From assembly GCF_002733955.1 (NCBI RefSeq), contig NZ_NVXQ01000024.1, positions 94,416 to 158,415 on the forward strand: a stretch of DNA of 64,000 nt. Direction: 5' to 3'. Each line of letters opens with the position of its first letter. Positions within the stretch are counted from its first letter, which is position 1. The DNA comes from Hoeflea sp. Lineage in GTDB: Bacteria > Pseudomonadota > Alphaproteobacteria > Rhizobiales > Rhizobiaceae. Under the pieces are notes generated by a model. That model saw nothing but the letters and a program-made list of their open reading frames with translations, was not told the origin of the DNA and made no database searches. This document shows positions 46,777-56,784 of the stretch, piece after piece. The translations under genes were made by a program, and so were the position numbers.

Positions 46777-49452
46777 ATGCAAGTGACAGCAGACAGGCCA
46801 GACAATGCTCATGCGCAAAGCCTGCAGGAGGTCGCCACTTCCCTTGAGGCGGATGCCGAAAGGGGGCTCTCGACATTGCAGGCGCAGGAGCGGCTGAAGA
46901 CCCACGGCCCCAACCAGCTCCGCCGTCAGAAAACCAGAAGCATGCTGTCGATCCTGGTTCACCAGTTCAGCAGCATCATCGTCTGGCTCTTGGCTGGGGC
47001 TGCAATGTTGTCGTTTGGGTTTGGTGATACGGCGGAGGGCGTGGCGATCGTCGTGGTGCTGGTGATCAACGGCGCCATCGGCTTTAGCACCGAACTCCGC
47101 GCGGCCCGCTCCATGGAAGCGCTGATGCGCATCGCCGAGGTGAAGACCCGTGTGCGCCGCGACGGGCGTCAGCGCATGGTTGATGCGCACGAACTGGTGC
47201 CCGGCGACGTGGTGATCCTCGAGGCAGGCGACGTGGTGACCGCCGATTTGCGGATCAGCCAGGCCTCGAACCTGCAAGCGGATGAATCGGTGCTGACCGG
47301 GGAATCGATCCCGACGGGCAAATCCACGATAGCCGTGGCGCAGGATGCGGTGCCGGGTGACCGGACCTGCATGGCCTTCAAGGGAACATCGATCACGCAA
47401 GGTACGGGGGAGGCGCTGGTCGTTGCCACCGGCATGGACACCGAACTCGGCCGCATCAGCGACCTGGTGCAGAGTGCGGAAAGCGAAACGGCTCCGCTGG
47501 AAAAGCGGCTCGACCGGCTCGGCCACCGGCTGGTCTGGCTGACCTTCGTGCTCGCCGCCCTGACCATCTTCGCCGGTATCCTGCGCGGACACGAGATGAT
47601 TGCCATGATCCAGACCGGTGTGGCGCTGGCCGTGGCCGCCGTGCCCGAGGGGCTTCCGGTGGTGGCGACGCTCAGCCTGGCGCGCGGCATGTGGCGGATG
47701 AGCCAGCGCAACGCGGTGATCACCCGCCTGTCCTCGGTCGAGACCCTGGGCGCCACGACGGTGATCCTGACCGACAAGACCGGGACACTGACCGAAAACC
47801 GGATGACAGCCGTGCGCTATCTGCTTGATGCCGGCGATGTTGATCTTGAGGGGGACAACTGGCGCGATTCATCTCCGGACGACGCTTCCCTTAACTGGGT
47901 GATCCGGATCGGGGCGCTGTGCAACAATGCCGAGCTGGGCGACGGAGCGGCAGACGGCCGTGCGGGCGATCCGATGGAACTAGCGCTGCTTGCGGTTGCG
48001 GCGGCCTCGCGGGTGAGCCACGCCGGACTTTCGCAGGACTACCCCGAAATTCGCGAGCATGCCTTCGATCCGGACAGCAAGTTGATGGCCACCGTACATG
48101 CTGCGGACGGAGGCTTCCTTGTCGCGGTCAAGGGCGCACCGGAAGCGGTGATCGACAGTGCGGAATCGGTGCTGACCGCGGATGGTCCGCGCCACCTCGA
48201 CGCGGCCGCGCGCGGGAAATGGCATGACCGCAGTTCGCAAGCCGCCCGCCAGGGGCTCAGGTTGTTGGGGCTGGCGATGAAACACGGCAATCAGGATGAC
48301 GCCAGTCCCTATGTCTCCCTGACGCTGGTGGGGCTGGTCTGCCTGCTGGATCCGGTCCGCGAGGATGTGCCCCCGGCCATAAGGGCCAGCCGGGCGGCCG
48401 GTGTGCGGGTGATCATGCTGACCGGCGACCACGCCGATACGGCGGCGACGATCGCCCGGCATGCGGGTCTTGGCGACGGAGAGCTGCGGGTGATCGAGGG
48501 CGGCCAACTGACTGGCATCAAGCCAGACGCGATCAGCGATGAGCTTCGCGAGCGGGTTCTGTCGGCGGATGTGTTTGCCCGTGTCGCGCCGGAGACCAAG
48601 CTGACACTTGTCTCGATATTCCAGCAGGCCGGCCATGTCGTGGCCATGACCGGCGACGGGGTCAACGACGCACCGGCGCTGAAGAAGGCCGATATAGGCA
48701 TTGCAATGGGCAAGCGCGGCACGCAAGTGGCCCAGGAAGCGGCGCACATGGTGCTGCGCGACGATCGTTTCGCCACCATCATCTCGGCGATGCGGCAGGG
48801 GCGGGTGATCTTCGGCAATATCCGCAAATTCGTGGTCTATCTGATGTCGTGCAATGTCAGCGAAGTGCTGGTTGTCGGCATTGCCGTCGGGGTCGGGCTG
48901 CCGATGCCGCTGCTGCCGCTGCAGATCCTGTTTCTCAACCTGATTACAGACATCTTCCCCGCCTTTGCGCTGGGGCTGGGCAAGGGTGACCAGAACATCA
49001 TGCGCCGGCCGCCGCGCGACCCGGACGAGCCGATCATGGACCGGTCACGCTGGACGCTGATCGGCGTGCTAGGATCAGCCATCACGGTGTCCACGCTGGG
49101 CGCTTTCCTGCTGGCGCTTGAGTGGCTCAGACTGGAGGCAGGCGCGGCCGTGACCGTGGCGTTCCTGACGCTGGCGCTGGCGCAATTGTGGAACGTGTTC
49201 AACATGCGCAATCCCCAGGCGGGGCTGATCCGCAACGACATCAGCCGCAATGCTTACGTCTGGGGTGCGCTGGCGCTCTGCCTCGGGTTGATCGGCATGG
49301 CGGTGGGGCTGCCCGCGCTCGCGGATCTGCTCGGCCTGCCCTGGCCGGGGCTGCAAGGTCTGGCGCTTGCAGGGGCCGCAAGCCTGGTGCCGCTGGTGTT
49401 GGGACAGGTGTGGCTGGCATTGACACGGCCGGGCGTTGCTCGATCCGCCTGA
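46777..49452 (+). CDS. P2-type cation-transporting ATPase
   Basis: This P-type ATPase of about 891 residues moves cations, probably Ca2+ (P2A-like) or monovalent ions. It has an N-terminal cation-ATPase region (ADAERGLSTLQAQERLKTHGPN), actuator motif SVLTGESIP, PVPEG-type helix (AAVPEGLPVVATL), phosphorylation site LTDKTGTLTENRMT, hinge TGDGVNDAPALKKADIGIAMG and a C-terminal six-helix part. I chose ATG 46777, preceded by AAAGG; ATG 46741 is a possible earlier start. Ion specificity cannot be settled from the motifs I checked. Confidence 0.88.
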   Translation: MQVTADRPDNAHAQSLQEVATSLEADAERGLSTLQAQERLKTHGPNQLRRQKTRSMLSILVHQFSSIIVWLLAGAAMLSFGFGDTAEGVAIVVVLVINGAIGFSTELRAARSMEALMRIAEVKTRVRRDGRQRMVDAHELVPGDVVILEAGDVVTADLRISQASNLQADESVLTGESIPTGKSTIAVAQDAVPGDRTCMAFKGTSITQGTGEALVVATGMDTELGRISDLVQSAESETAPLEKRLDRLGHRLVWLTFVLAALTIFAGILRGHEMIAMIQTGVALAVAAVPEGLPVVATLSLARGMWRMSQRNAVITRLSSVETLGATTVILTDKTGTLTENRMTAVRYLLDAGDVDLEGDNWRDSSPDDASLNWVIRIGALCNNAELGDGAADGRAGDPMELALLAVAAASRVSHAGLSQDYPEIREHAFDPDSKLMATVHAADGGFLVAVKGAPEAVIDSAESVLTADGPRHLDAAARGKWHDRSSQAARQGLRLLGLAMKHGNQDDASPYVSLTLVGLVCLLDPVREDVPPAIRASRAAGVRVIMLTGDHADTAATIARHAGLGDGELRVIEGGQLTGIKPDAISDELRERVLSADVFARVAPETKLTLVSIFQQAGHVVAMTGDGVNDAPALKKADIGIAMGKRGTQVAQEAAHMVLRDDRFATIISAMRQGRVIFGNIRKFVVYLMSCNVSEVLVVGIAVGVGLPMPLLPLQILFLNLITDIFPAFALGLGKGDQNIMRRPPRDPDEPIMDRSRWTLIGVLGSAITVSTLGAFLLALEWLRLEAGAAVTVAFLTLALAQLWNVFNMRNPQAGLIRNDISRNAYVWGALALCLGLIGMAVGLPALADLLGLPWPGLQGLALAGAASLVPLVLGQVWLALTRPGVARSA

Positions 49453-49545
49453 TGGGTTCACTCGGGTTGCTGGCAAATGCGGGACATTCGCTCCGAGAGA
49501 TGAATTCAGCTGTGCGGGTTCAAGAGAATTTGATAGAGCAAAGCC

Positions 49546-50967
49546 ATGGCGATCAGCTTGAATATCTTTTCGTTGGTTGTGGTTCCGCTCTTCTATGCCG
49601 TTGGTGTGGTTTTTGCGCTTGTTGCAATTTCACAGGAGCGCAGCAGTCAGGGTGCGGTGGCCTGGACCGTCGCCCTGGTCGCGATGCCGTTCGTATCGGT
49701 CCCGCTTTTTGTCGTTTTCGGCGGATGGCGGTTCAGTGGTTACGTCAAGAAATTTAGAACGCAGTTGGCAAGGACGCCCATAAGCAGAGATTTGCTTCCA
49801 GATCCGTTGCGTCTGACAGATACCGATCTCGGTGCAATGCAGGTCATTGAAAAGCTTGCCCGGTTTCCGTTCACCAGAGGCAATGAAGTCGATCTCCTGA
49901 TCGATGCCGATGACACCTATGCGGCTCTTTTTCAATCGATAGATCGCGCGACGCGCAGCATCTTGATGCAGTTCTACATCATCAATGATGATGATGCGGG
50001 CAGGGAGTTTGCTCAACACCTGATCGGTGCGGCAAAGCGCGGCGTTGAGGTCCGGGTGCTTTACGACGAGATCGGGTGCAACAGGACTCCCGAGGCGTAT
50101 TTTTCAAGACTCAGAGACGCCGGGATTTCCGTTTCGCCATTTGGAAGTGCAACCAGGATGGGGAAACGGTTCCAGATAAACTTCAGGAACCACCGCAAGA
50201 TTGCGGTGTTTGACGGCCAGATCGGGTTTACCGGGGGGCTGAACATTGGTGACGAGTATCTGGGCAATTCGAAAGGGCGGCGAAGCTGGCGGGACACCCA
50301 CCTTCGATTTACCGGCCCGACGGTTAAAGCCGCGCAATTCTCCTTTCTCGAAGATTGGCACTGGGCAACAGGCGAGCAGCTTGAGCTCGACTGGTCGGTA
50401 ACCGCGATACAGGATGATGCACAAACCGCCCTGTTCCTGGCCACAGGACCTGCAGACAAGGATGACACATTCAAACTGTTTGTGGTTCAGGCGATAAATG
50501 CGGCACAGGAGTCAATCTGGATTGCGACGCCCTATTTTGTGCCGGATGAGGAAGTTATAACCGCCCTCCATCTGGCGGTGATGCGAGGGGTCGAGGTGCG
50601 GTTGCTGGTGCCAGAAACCAGCGACCGCTGGATTGTCGGGCTGGCTGTTCATGCCTGGATCGACCGCGCACTGAGCAATGGGGCAAAGGTGCACCGGTAC
50701 CAGCCCGGCTTCATGCATCAGAAAGTCATGCTGATTGATGACCGGTTTTCCTCGCTCGGGTCAGGAAACATGGACAATCGTTCGTTTCGGCTCAACTTTG
50801 AAGCCAGCCTGCTTGTCCTGGATGAGGAGTTCGCGCGCCAAACAAAGGCGATGCTGGAGCGGGATTTTGAACGCAGCGAACCGATGCCCGCCGGCCATCT
50901 TGCCAGTCGCCCGCTTCTGTTCAGATTGATGGTCAATCTGGCGCGTCTCGCGTCGCCACTGCTCTAG
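49546..50967 (+). CDS. cls: cardiolipin synthase (PLD family)
   Basis: This 473-residue membrane enzyme makes cardiolipin from phosphatidylglycerol. Two N-terminal hydrophobic helices (about 5-60) precede two phospholipase-D motifs: NHRKIAVFDGQIGFTGG (about 213-229) and MHQKVMLIDDRFSSLGSGN (about 390-408). Length and layout match ClsA-type enzymes. Its stop overlaps the stop of the convergent EEP gene by 4 bases. Confidence 0.92.
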   Translation: MAISLNIFSLVVVPLFYAVGVVFALVAISQERSSQGAVAWTVALVAMPFVSVPLFVVFGGWRFSGYVKKFRTQLARTPISRDLLPDPLRLTDTDLGAMQVIEKLARFPFTRGNEVDLLIDADDTYAALFQSIDRATRSILMQFYIINDDDAGREFAQHLIGAAKRGVEVRVLYDEIGCNRTPEAYFSRLRDAGISVSPFGSATRMGKRFQINFRNHRKIAVFDGQIGFTGGLNIGDEYLGNSKGRRSWRDTHLRFTGPTVKAAQFSFLEDWHWATGEQLELDWSVTAIQDDAQTALFLATGPADKDDTFKLFVVQAINAAQESIWIATPYFVPDEEVITALHLAVMRGVEVRLLVPETSDRWIVGLAVHAWIDRALSNGAKVHRYQPGFMHQKVMLIDDRFSSLGSGNMDNRSFRLNFEASLLVLDEEFARQTKAMLERDFERSEPMPAGHLASRPLLFRLMVNLARLASPLL

Positions 50968-51689
50968 CGCGCCAAGACGTCAAACTCTGTCTGTACGGGC
51001 AGGTGGTCGGATAGCCGGACGTTCAAAACCTCGGGGTTGCGGTAGGAGATCGATCTTGAAGCAAAGATGTGATCAATATCGGAACTGGGTTTCCAGGAGG
51101 GGTAGGTGCTCATCGAATTCCCGGTAATCAGATCCAGTTCGGACCTGTTGGCAAAATCCTGAATCCAGGGGCGGGCCGAGCGGCAGTTGAAATCTCCCGC
51201 CAGGATCGTCTTTTCGCGCCCGTGCAATACGTCCCTGATCAGTTCCAACTGTCTGACCTGCATCTTGGCATAGAGGCTCAGATGGGTGTTCGCAATCGTG
51301 TGGCCCTGTATCGTGCAAACCAGAAGACCGCGGCCTTTCATCCTTCCAGGCAGCCGGTATTCTTCAACTTCGTCAATCGGATAGCGCGAGAAAATCGCAT
51401 TGCCGTGTTGCGAGATCCCGGGGATTATCCTGGTGGTCTGTGCCGCGCCGAACGGGAAGCCGGATATTTTCTTCAACGCATCATATTGCGATGAAAAGCC
51501 GCCCCGCCTACCGCCCAAATCCAACTCCTGCAGACAGACGATATCGAAGCCGGAAATAAAGCGGCCGATCTTTTTCAATGTCCTGTCTTTCGCCGGGCTG
51601 TGCGCAACCTGTTTTCTGATCCCGAACAGGTAATCGCTGTAGTGCCGGCTGCCGATGCAAGCCTGTATGTTGTAGCTCAGCAGTTTCAT
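50964..51689 (-). CDS. endonuclease/exonuclease/phosphatase (EEP) family protein
   Basis: This 241-residue protein has EEP catalytic motifs: LLSYNIQACIG (Asn), VCLQELDLGG (Glu), ANTHLSLYAKMQ (His), LAGDFNCR (Asp, Asn), SDIDHIFAS (Asp-His) and LSDHLPV (His). Related proteins next to cardiolipin synthase genes include YbhP-type enzymes. No signal peptide is seen, so it acts in the cytoplasm. Whether it cuts nucleic acid or hydrolyses a lipid phosphate is not clear. Confidence 0.85.
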   Translation of the reverse strand: MKLLSYNIQACIGSRHYSDYLFGIRKQVAHSPAKDRTLKKIGRFISGFDIVCLQELDLGGRRGGFSSQYDALKKISGFPFGAAQTTRIIPGISQHGNAIFSRYPIDEVEEYRLPGRMKGRGLLVCTIQGHTIANTHLSLYAKMQVRQLELIRDVLHGREKTILAGDFNCRSARPWIQDFANRSELDLITGNSMSTYPSWKPSSDIDHIFASRSISYRNPEVLNVRLSDHLPVQTEFDVLAR

Positions 51690-51822
51690 TCCTGTCGGGA
51701 CCCGTCGCGTGGTGGCTGGAGTATCGGAGCAGCCGGTTTACCCCGGGCTCCGGTTCGATTGTGAGGCAGTTAAACGGCATGCTCCGGGCGTTGCAAGCGG
51801 GGGCGCCGGAAGAGCTGTTTCC

Positions 51823-53556
51823 TCAATAGCCCACCGTCGCCGATCCCGTCCTCCTCGGGTCCGATGCGCCGAGCAGCAGGCCCTTTTCTGCATCGACATG
51901 GATCGACTGGGTCGAGCCCATCACGCTCTTGACCGCGATCGTGTGCCCCCTGGCTTCGAGCGCTGCCACGGTGTCGCGGCTCAGCCCGCCATCCTCGACG
52001 CGGATCTCGTCAGGCAGCCATTGGTGGTGGATGCGCGACGCGTGGGTGGCCTCGGCGACATTCATGCCGTGATCGATCATGTTGGAGATCAGCTGCAGCG
52101 TGGTGGTGATGATGCGCGAGCCGCCGGGGCTGCCGGTCACCAGCAACGGCTTGCCGTCCTTGAGCACAATGGTCGGGCTCATCGAGGACAGCGGCCGCTT
52201 GCCGGGTTCGACCGCATTGGCGTCGCCGCCGATCAGGCCGTAGGCGTTGGGCACGCCGGGCTTGGCGGAAAAATCATCCATCTCGTTGTTGAGCAGCACC
52301 CCGGTGCCGGCCGCGGTCATGCCCGAGCCATAGGAGAAGTTCAGCGTGTAGGTGTTTGACACCGCGTTGCCGTCCTTGTCCACAATCGAGAAATGCGTGG
52401 TCTGGTCGCTCTCATAGGGCGCCAGCTTGCCCGGCTTGATCGTGGCCGACGGCGTGGCGCGGTTGAGGCTGATGCCGTCGCGGATTTTCGCCGCATAGTC
52501 TTTCGAGGTGAGTGCTGCGACCGGCACGTCGGTGAAATCCGGGTCGCCGAGATATTCCGAGCGGTCGGCATAGGCGCGCTTCATCGCTTCCGCCATCAGA
52601 TGGATGGTGTCGGATGAATTGTGCCCGAGAAAGCCGATCGGATAGCCCTCCATCACATTGAGGATCTGGATGATGTGGGTGCCGCCCGAACTTGGCGGCG
52701 GCATCGAGACGATCTCGTGGCCGCGATAGGTGCCGCTGACCGGCTCGCGGATGACTGCCTTGTAACCCGCCAGATCCTCGACGGTCATCGCGCCGCCGGC
52801 TTCCTGTACCGATGCCGCGATCTTCTCCGCCACCTCGCCGGTGTAGAAACCGTCCGGGCCTTCCGCAGCGATCTTTTTCAGGGTCGCCGCCAGGTCAGGC
52901 TGCTTGAGCACATCGCCGGGCTCATAAAAGCTGCCGTCCTGCTTGTAGAAGATCGCAGCCGAAGCCGGCCAGGCCTTCAGCCGCTTCTCCAGCGCCTTGA
53001 GACTGTCGGCCAGATCGGCGGTGACCACGATGCCGGCCTCGGCCAATCCGATCGCCGGTTCTGCGGCCTCGGCGAGCGTCATGGTGCCGTAGGTCTCGAG
53101 TGCCAATTGCATGCCGGCGACGGTGCCCGGCACGCCGACAGCCAGGCCATGAAAGCGCGACAGATTGCTGTCGGCGTTGCCCCCGGCGTCGAGATACATG
53201 TCGCGCGTCGCACTTGCGGGCGCCATCTCGCGGTAGTCGATGGCCCTGGTCTCGCCGCTCTCCGCGTCATGCACCATCATGAAGCCGCCACCGCCGAGAT
53301 TTCCGGCGCGGGGCAAGGTGACGGCCAGCGCCAGCGCCACGGCGACGCTCGCATCCACCGCGTTGCCGCCGTCTTTCAGCACCTGCAGCCCGATGTCTGC
53401 GGCGACTGCTTCCTGCACCGAGACCATGGCGTCTCTTGCCCAGACCGGATGCACCGCATCCATCGAGCTGTAGATCGCCGCTTCCTGGGCATGGGCGGCA
53501 GCAGGGCCAAACGCGATCAGGGCGGTGGCGGCGAGGGCGGTTAGGGGGCGGAACAT
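51823..53556 (-). CDS. ggt: gamma-glutamyltransferase
   Basis: This 577-residue periplasmic Ntn-hydrolase cleaves glutathione and transfers gamma-glutamyl groups. A signal peptide (about 1-24, ending AHAQ) precedes the large subunit; self-cleavage is expected before the threonine in DQTTHFSIVD (about residue 385), giving the small subunit with LLNNEMDDF, KRPLSSMSPTIV and GSPGGSRIITT. AAAGGA lies upstream of the ATG at 53556. Confidence 0.94.
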   Translation of the reverse strand: MFRPLTALAATALIAFGPAAAHAQEAAIYSSMDAVHPVWARDAMVSVQEAVAADIGLQVLKDGGNAVDASVAVALALAVTLPRAGNLGGGGFMMVHDAESGETRAIDYREMAPASATRDMYLDAGGNADSNLSRFHGLAVGVPGTVAGMQLALETYGTMTLAEAAEPAIGLAEAGIVVTADLADSLKALEKRLKAWPASAAIFYKQDGSFYEPGDVLKQPDLAATLKKIAAEGPDGFYTGEVAEKIAASVQEAGGAMTVEDLAGYKAVIREPVSGTYRGHEIVSMPPPSSGGTHIIQILNVMEGYPIGFLGHNSSDTIHLMAEAMKRAYADRSEYLGDPDFTDVPVAALTSKDYAAKIRDGISLNRATPSATIKPGKLAPYESDQTTHFSIVDKDGNAVSNTYTLNFSYGSGMTAAGTGVLLNNEMDDFSAKPGVPNAYGLIGGDANAVEPGKRPLSSMSPTIVLKDGKPLLVTGSPGGSRIITTTLQLISNMIDHGMNVAEATHASRIHHQWLPDEIRVEDGGLSRDTVAALEARGHTIAVKSVMGSTQSIHVDAEKGLLLGASDPRRTGSATVGY

Positions 53557-53796
53557 GGGGAGGTCCTTTCGAAACGGGCAGGCGGCGGGTTAGCCATGCG
53601 TCATCGCGCGGCGTAACGCGGAGTTCATCGAAGGCGAGATCGTCCTGTTCGTCAACCGCGATCTGCATTGCCTGCGATGCCTTGCCCGTCAGGCTGGTAC
53701 GAGAATAGGACGGCAATACGTGCGGCGCTCTTTATCAGCGCGATGCCGAACCCTATCTATAGGCCATGAGCAAAAACGCCCCCTACACGAACTGAC

Positions 53797-54483
53797 ATGG
53801 CGATCCTCGGCATCATCGGCCTTCTGGCCCTGCTCGCGGCAATCTATGGCCCGCAATACTGGGTTGGCCACACCATGCGCCGTCACAGCGAGCACAGGCC
53901 GGATTTTCCCGGCACTGGCGGGGAGATGGCGCAGCATCTGGTGGAGCGGTTCGAGCTTGACGGGGTCCGTGTCGAGGCAACCGATGCCGGCGATCACTAT
54001 GATCCGGAAGCCCGTGTCGTGAGGCTGTCGCAGGACAACTACGATGGCGCCAGCCTGACCGCCGTGGCGGTTGCCGCGCACGAGGTCGGCCACGCGCTGC
54101 AGCACCATCGCGGCGAACGCGGGCTGGCGCTGAGGCAATCGCTGGCCGGCTTCGCCATGACGACGGACAGGATCGCCTCGGTGTTCTTCATCGCCGCGCC
54201 GGTGCTGGCGGTCGTGCTGCGTGCGCCGATGGCGATGCTGGGCATGGCGGTGATCGGCATCGGGCTGCTGGGGGTCCGCGTTGTGGTGAACTTTGTCACG
54301 CTGCCGGTCGAATATGATGCGAGCTTCAACAAGGCGTTGCCGATCCTGCGCGAGGGCGGCTACCTCGCCGAGGAGGATCTGGCCGGTGCCCGCAGCGTGC
54401 TGAAGGCCGCAGCCCTGACCTATGTTGCGGCCGCATTGGCGGGGCTGCTCAATCTGGCGCGCTGGATCAGATTCCTGCGGTAA
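53797..54483 (+). CDS. YugP-like zinc metallopeptidase
   Basis: This 228-residue membrane protein has the zinc site HEVGHALQHH (about 96-105), an N-terminal membrane segment, two central hydrophobic segments (about 125-175) and the LPVEYDASFNKAL motif containing the third-ligand region, all as in the YugP family (PF04298). Its substrate is unknown. No clear ribosome-binding site precedes ATG 53797. Confidence 0.87.
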   Translation: MAILGIIGLLALLAAIYGPQYWVGHTMRRHSEHRPDFPGTGGEMAQHLVERFELDGVRVEATDAGDHYDPEARVVRLSQDNYDGASLTAVAVAAHEVGHALQHHRGERGLALRQSLAGFAMTTDRIASVFFIAAPVLAVVLRAPMAMLGMAVIGIGLLGVRVVVNFVTLPVEYDASFNKALPILREGGYLAEEDLAGARSVLKAAALTYVAAALAGLLNLARWIRFLR

Positions 54484-54573
54484 AGCACTCTTGAATTTCC
54501 GCTGCGCTGCTGCATCTGCTATGATCCAGCCATCATAAAACGACCAACCGGAACGATGCTGAGGGAGATTTTC

Positions 54574-55359
54574 ATGACCACCAGACGCACCTTTATTGTT
54601 GGCGGCGCCGCCGCTGTCGGAGCCATCACGCTGTTGCCATCGCTCGGCTTTGCCGCAGCCCATGCCGCGAGCTTCAACCTGATGGACGGCAAGATCGTCA
54701 TCCATCCGGTCGAGCATGCCTCCTTTGTCATGGAGAGCCCGGCGGGAACCATCTATGTCGACCCGGTCGGCGAGGCAGGCCTGTATGAGGCGCTGCCCAA
54801 GCCGGACCTGATCCTGATCACCCACCGCCATGGCGATCACTACAATGCCGATCTTCTGGCAGCACTTGCCGACGCGCCGATCCTGACCAATGAAGATGTG
54901 AAGGCCATGATGCCGGAAGAGCTGCAGGCGCGCACAGAGGTCATCGCCCCGGGCGGCGGCACCGAGATGATGGGTGTCGCGATTGCGGCGATTGCATCCT
55001 ACAACACCTCTGCCGACCGGCAGGATTTTCACCCCAAGGAGCGCGGCGATCTCGGCTTCGTGCTGAGCATCGATGGCAGCCGCATCTATATCTCCGGCGA
55101 CACCGAAGGCACGCCGGAAATGCGGGCGCTGGAAAATATCGATCTCGCCTTTGTGTGCATGAACCTGCCATTCACGATGACCGCCGAACAGGCCGCCGAT
55201 GCGGTGGCGGAATTCGCGCCGGGCATGGCCATCCCCTACCACTATCGCGGCCGCGACGGCGGCACCCAGGACCCGCAAGTGTTTGCCAAGATGCTGAGCG
55301 AAGCGGGCAGCGAGACCGAAGTCAAGCTGCACGACTGGTACAACGGCTCTCTGGGCTGA
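54574..55359 (+). CDS. Tat-exported metallo-beta-lactamase-fold hydrolase
   Basis: The 261-residue protein starts at ATG 54574 after GAGGGAGA. A twin-arginine signal (TTRRTFIVGGAAAVGA, cleaved near AHAAS about residue 36) is followed by a metallo-beta-lactamase fold of the UlaG/YhfI-like group: ITHRHGDHYN (about 88-97) gives the HxHxDH-type site in variant form HRHGDH, then ISGDTEGTPEM and IPYHYRGRDGG. Substrate unknown. Confidence 0.87.
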   Translation: MTTRRTFIVGGAAAVGAITLLPSLGFAAAHAASFNLMDGKIVIHPVEHASFVMESPAGTIYVDPVGEAGLYEALPKPDLILITHRHGDHYNADLLAALADAPILTNEDVKAMMPEELQARTEVIAPGGGTEMMGVAIAAIASYNTSADRQDFHPKERGDLGFVLSIDGSRIYISGDTEGTPEMRALENIDLAFVCMNLPFTMTAEQAADAVAEFAPGMAIPYHYRGRDGGTQDPQVFAKMLSEAGSETEVKLHDWYNGSLG

Positions 55360-55395
55360 GCCGCCGAAACGCCATCGCGGTGCATCCGCATCCTG

Positions 55396-55428
55396 CCGGG
55401 TCCATGCTTATCGTGTGGGCCCGGTTTG
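55396..55428. terminator. possible terminator after the MBL-fold gene
   Basis: CCGGGTCCA (55396-55404) pairs with TGGGCCCGG (55416-55424) with one G-U pair, an 11-base loop and a short TTT. Weak T-tract, so the assignment is tentative. Confidence 0.4.
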
Positions 55429-55539
55429 CGTTGGAGGCAGCAGTCCGGACCAACCAGAGTTTATGCTTCCGATTTGCTTCTCTCCCCCGGAGGGGTAGAA
55501 GGGCCTAAGAACGCTGTTGTCGCAATCCTGCCACTGCCC

Positions 55540-55545
55540 GAAGGA
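55540..55545 (+). promoter_or_regulatory. ribosome-binding site that selects a TTG start
   Basis: GAAGGA lies seven bases before TTG 55553. A further in-frame TTG at 55517 has no such site, so 55553 is preferred for the methyltransferase gene. Confidence 0.65.
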
Positions 55546-55552
55546 ATCGCCC

Positions 55553-56731
55553 TTGAATCCCCCCGATCGTATCGAAGAATTGTTGAGCGCCACAAAAGAT
55601 GCCTTCGCCAGCGGGGCGCTGGTGCAGCTCAAGCTCGGCGGCTATCACGGCGACGAGCCGGAGCTGAAGGCGGTGCTGGTCAAGAAGATCAGCACCAAGG
55701 CCGGCGACAAGTACTCCTTCACCTACCGCTACAAGACCCGCGACACGATCAAGAATTATTCGCAGTCCGAGGCGCTGGCGCTGCTGCGCGATGGCCTCAG
55801 GGACGCGTTCCGCAGCGCACAATTGGCGGCCACCGAATTCGACATGATGTTCGAGCGCAATGGCGCCAAGATGCGCCTGAAGCGCACCGAGGTGGAAGGC
55901 CGCGCAGCGCCGTCGACCGATCATAACCGGGCCAAGAACCGGCCGCTGACGGCGACCGACAAGCCCTGGCTCAGGGCGCTGGGGCTTGCGGGCAAGAACG
56001 GCGCCATCCGCAATGATGCGCAGGACAAGTTCCGCCAGATCAACAAGATGGTGGAGATCTTCGCGCCGCTGGTCGCGGCGCTGAAGGCGGAACAGCCGCT
56101 GATCGTCGACATGGGTGCGGGCAAGGGCTATCTCGATTTCGCGCTCTATGATTACCTTGCGACGGTTGCCAAGCGCCCGGTACGCATTGTCGGCGTCGAG
56201 CTGCGCGAGCAGCTGGTGTCTGATGGCAATGCCACAGCCAGGGCATCCGGCTTCGCAGGCCTGAGCTTTGAGGCTGGCACCATCATGGAATACGACGCGT
56301 CGGGCGCGGACGCGGTGATCGCGCTGCATGCCTGCGACACGGCGACTGACGACGCGATCTTCAAGGGCATCCGCGCCGGCGCCGCGCTGATCGCCGTCGC
56401 TCCCTGCTGCCACAAGCAGATCCGCAGGCAGATGGAAGCGGGACAGCCCGACGCGCGGCTCGAACCGCTGCTCCGGCACGGCATCTTCGTCGAGCGCCAG
56501 GCCGAGATGGTCACCGACACGCTGCGCGCGCTGCTCTTGGAACTCAACGGCTACAAGACAAAAGTGTTCGAGTTCGTTTCCGACGCGCACACGCCGAAGA
56601 ACAACCTGATCGTCGCCGAGAAGGATGGCCGCGCCGGCCGCGACCGGGAGGCGGTGCTCAAGCAGATCGCGGATATCAAGGTGATGTTCGGGATCGACCA
56701 GCATTATCTCGAAGGATTGCTGAGCCAGTAA
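55553..56731 (+). CDS. Methyltransf_32-type SAM methyltransferase (METTL25-like)
   Basis: The product (392 residues from TTG 55553) has an N-terminal domain of about 165 residues that contains a KLGGYHGDEPELKAVLVKK strand region and is basic, which could bind nucleic acid. The C-terminal domain has SAM motif IVDMGAGKGYLDFAL (about 190-204), LHACDTATDDAI and APCCHKQIRRQM; these match the Methyltransf_32 group that includes eukaryotic METTL25. Substrate unknown; RNA is a guess. Confidence 0.8.
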   Translation: MNPPDRIEELLSATKDAFASGALVQLKLGGYHGDEPELKAVLVKKISTKAGDKYSFTYRYKTRDTIKNYSQSEALALLRDGLRDAFRSAQLAATEFDMMFERNGAKMRLKRTEVEGRAAPSTDHNRAKNRPLTATDKPWLRALGLAGKNGAIRNDAQDKFRQINKMVEIFAPLVAALKAEQPLIVDMGAGKGYLDFALYDYLATVAKRPVRIVGVELREQLVSDGNATARASGFAGLSFEAGTIMEYDASGADAVIALHACDTATDDAIFKGIRAGAALIAVAPCCHKQIRRQMEAGQPDARLEPLLRHGIFVERQAEMVTDTLRALLLELNGYKTKVFEFVSDAHTPKNNLIVAEKDGRAGRDREAVLKQIADIKVMFGIDQHYLEGLLSQ

Positions 56732-56784
56732 ACGTGGCGCGGGGTCGAGCGGCCACAGCGCATCTGAAACGCAGGAGTGAAGCC

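Noticed and set aside
53267..53716. 149-residue minus-strand frame overlapping the ggt start
   Set aside because: The first 50 residues look protein-like, but most of it lies inside ggt in another frame and there is no homology-like motif.
55480..55503. Imperfect hairpin before the TTG-start methyltransferase
   Set aside because: The stem needs a bulge and there is no T-tract or ribosome-binding-site pairing; evidence is too weak for a regulatory element.
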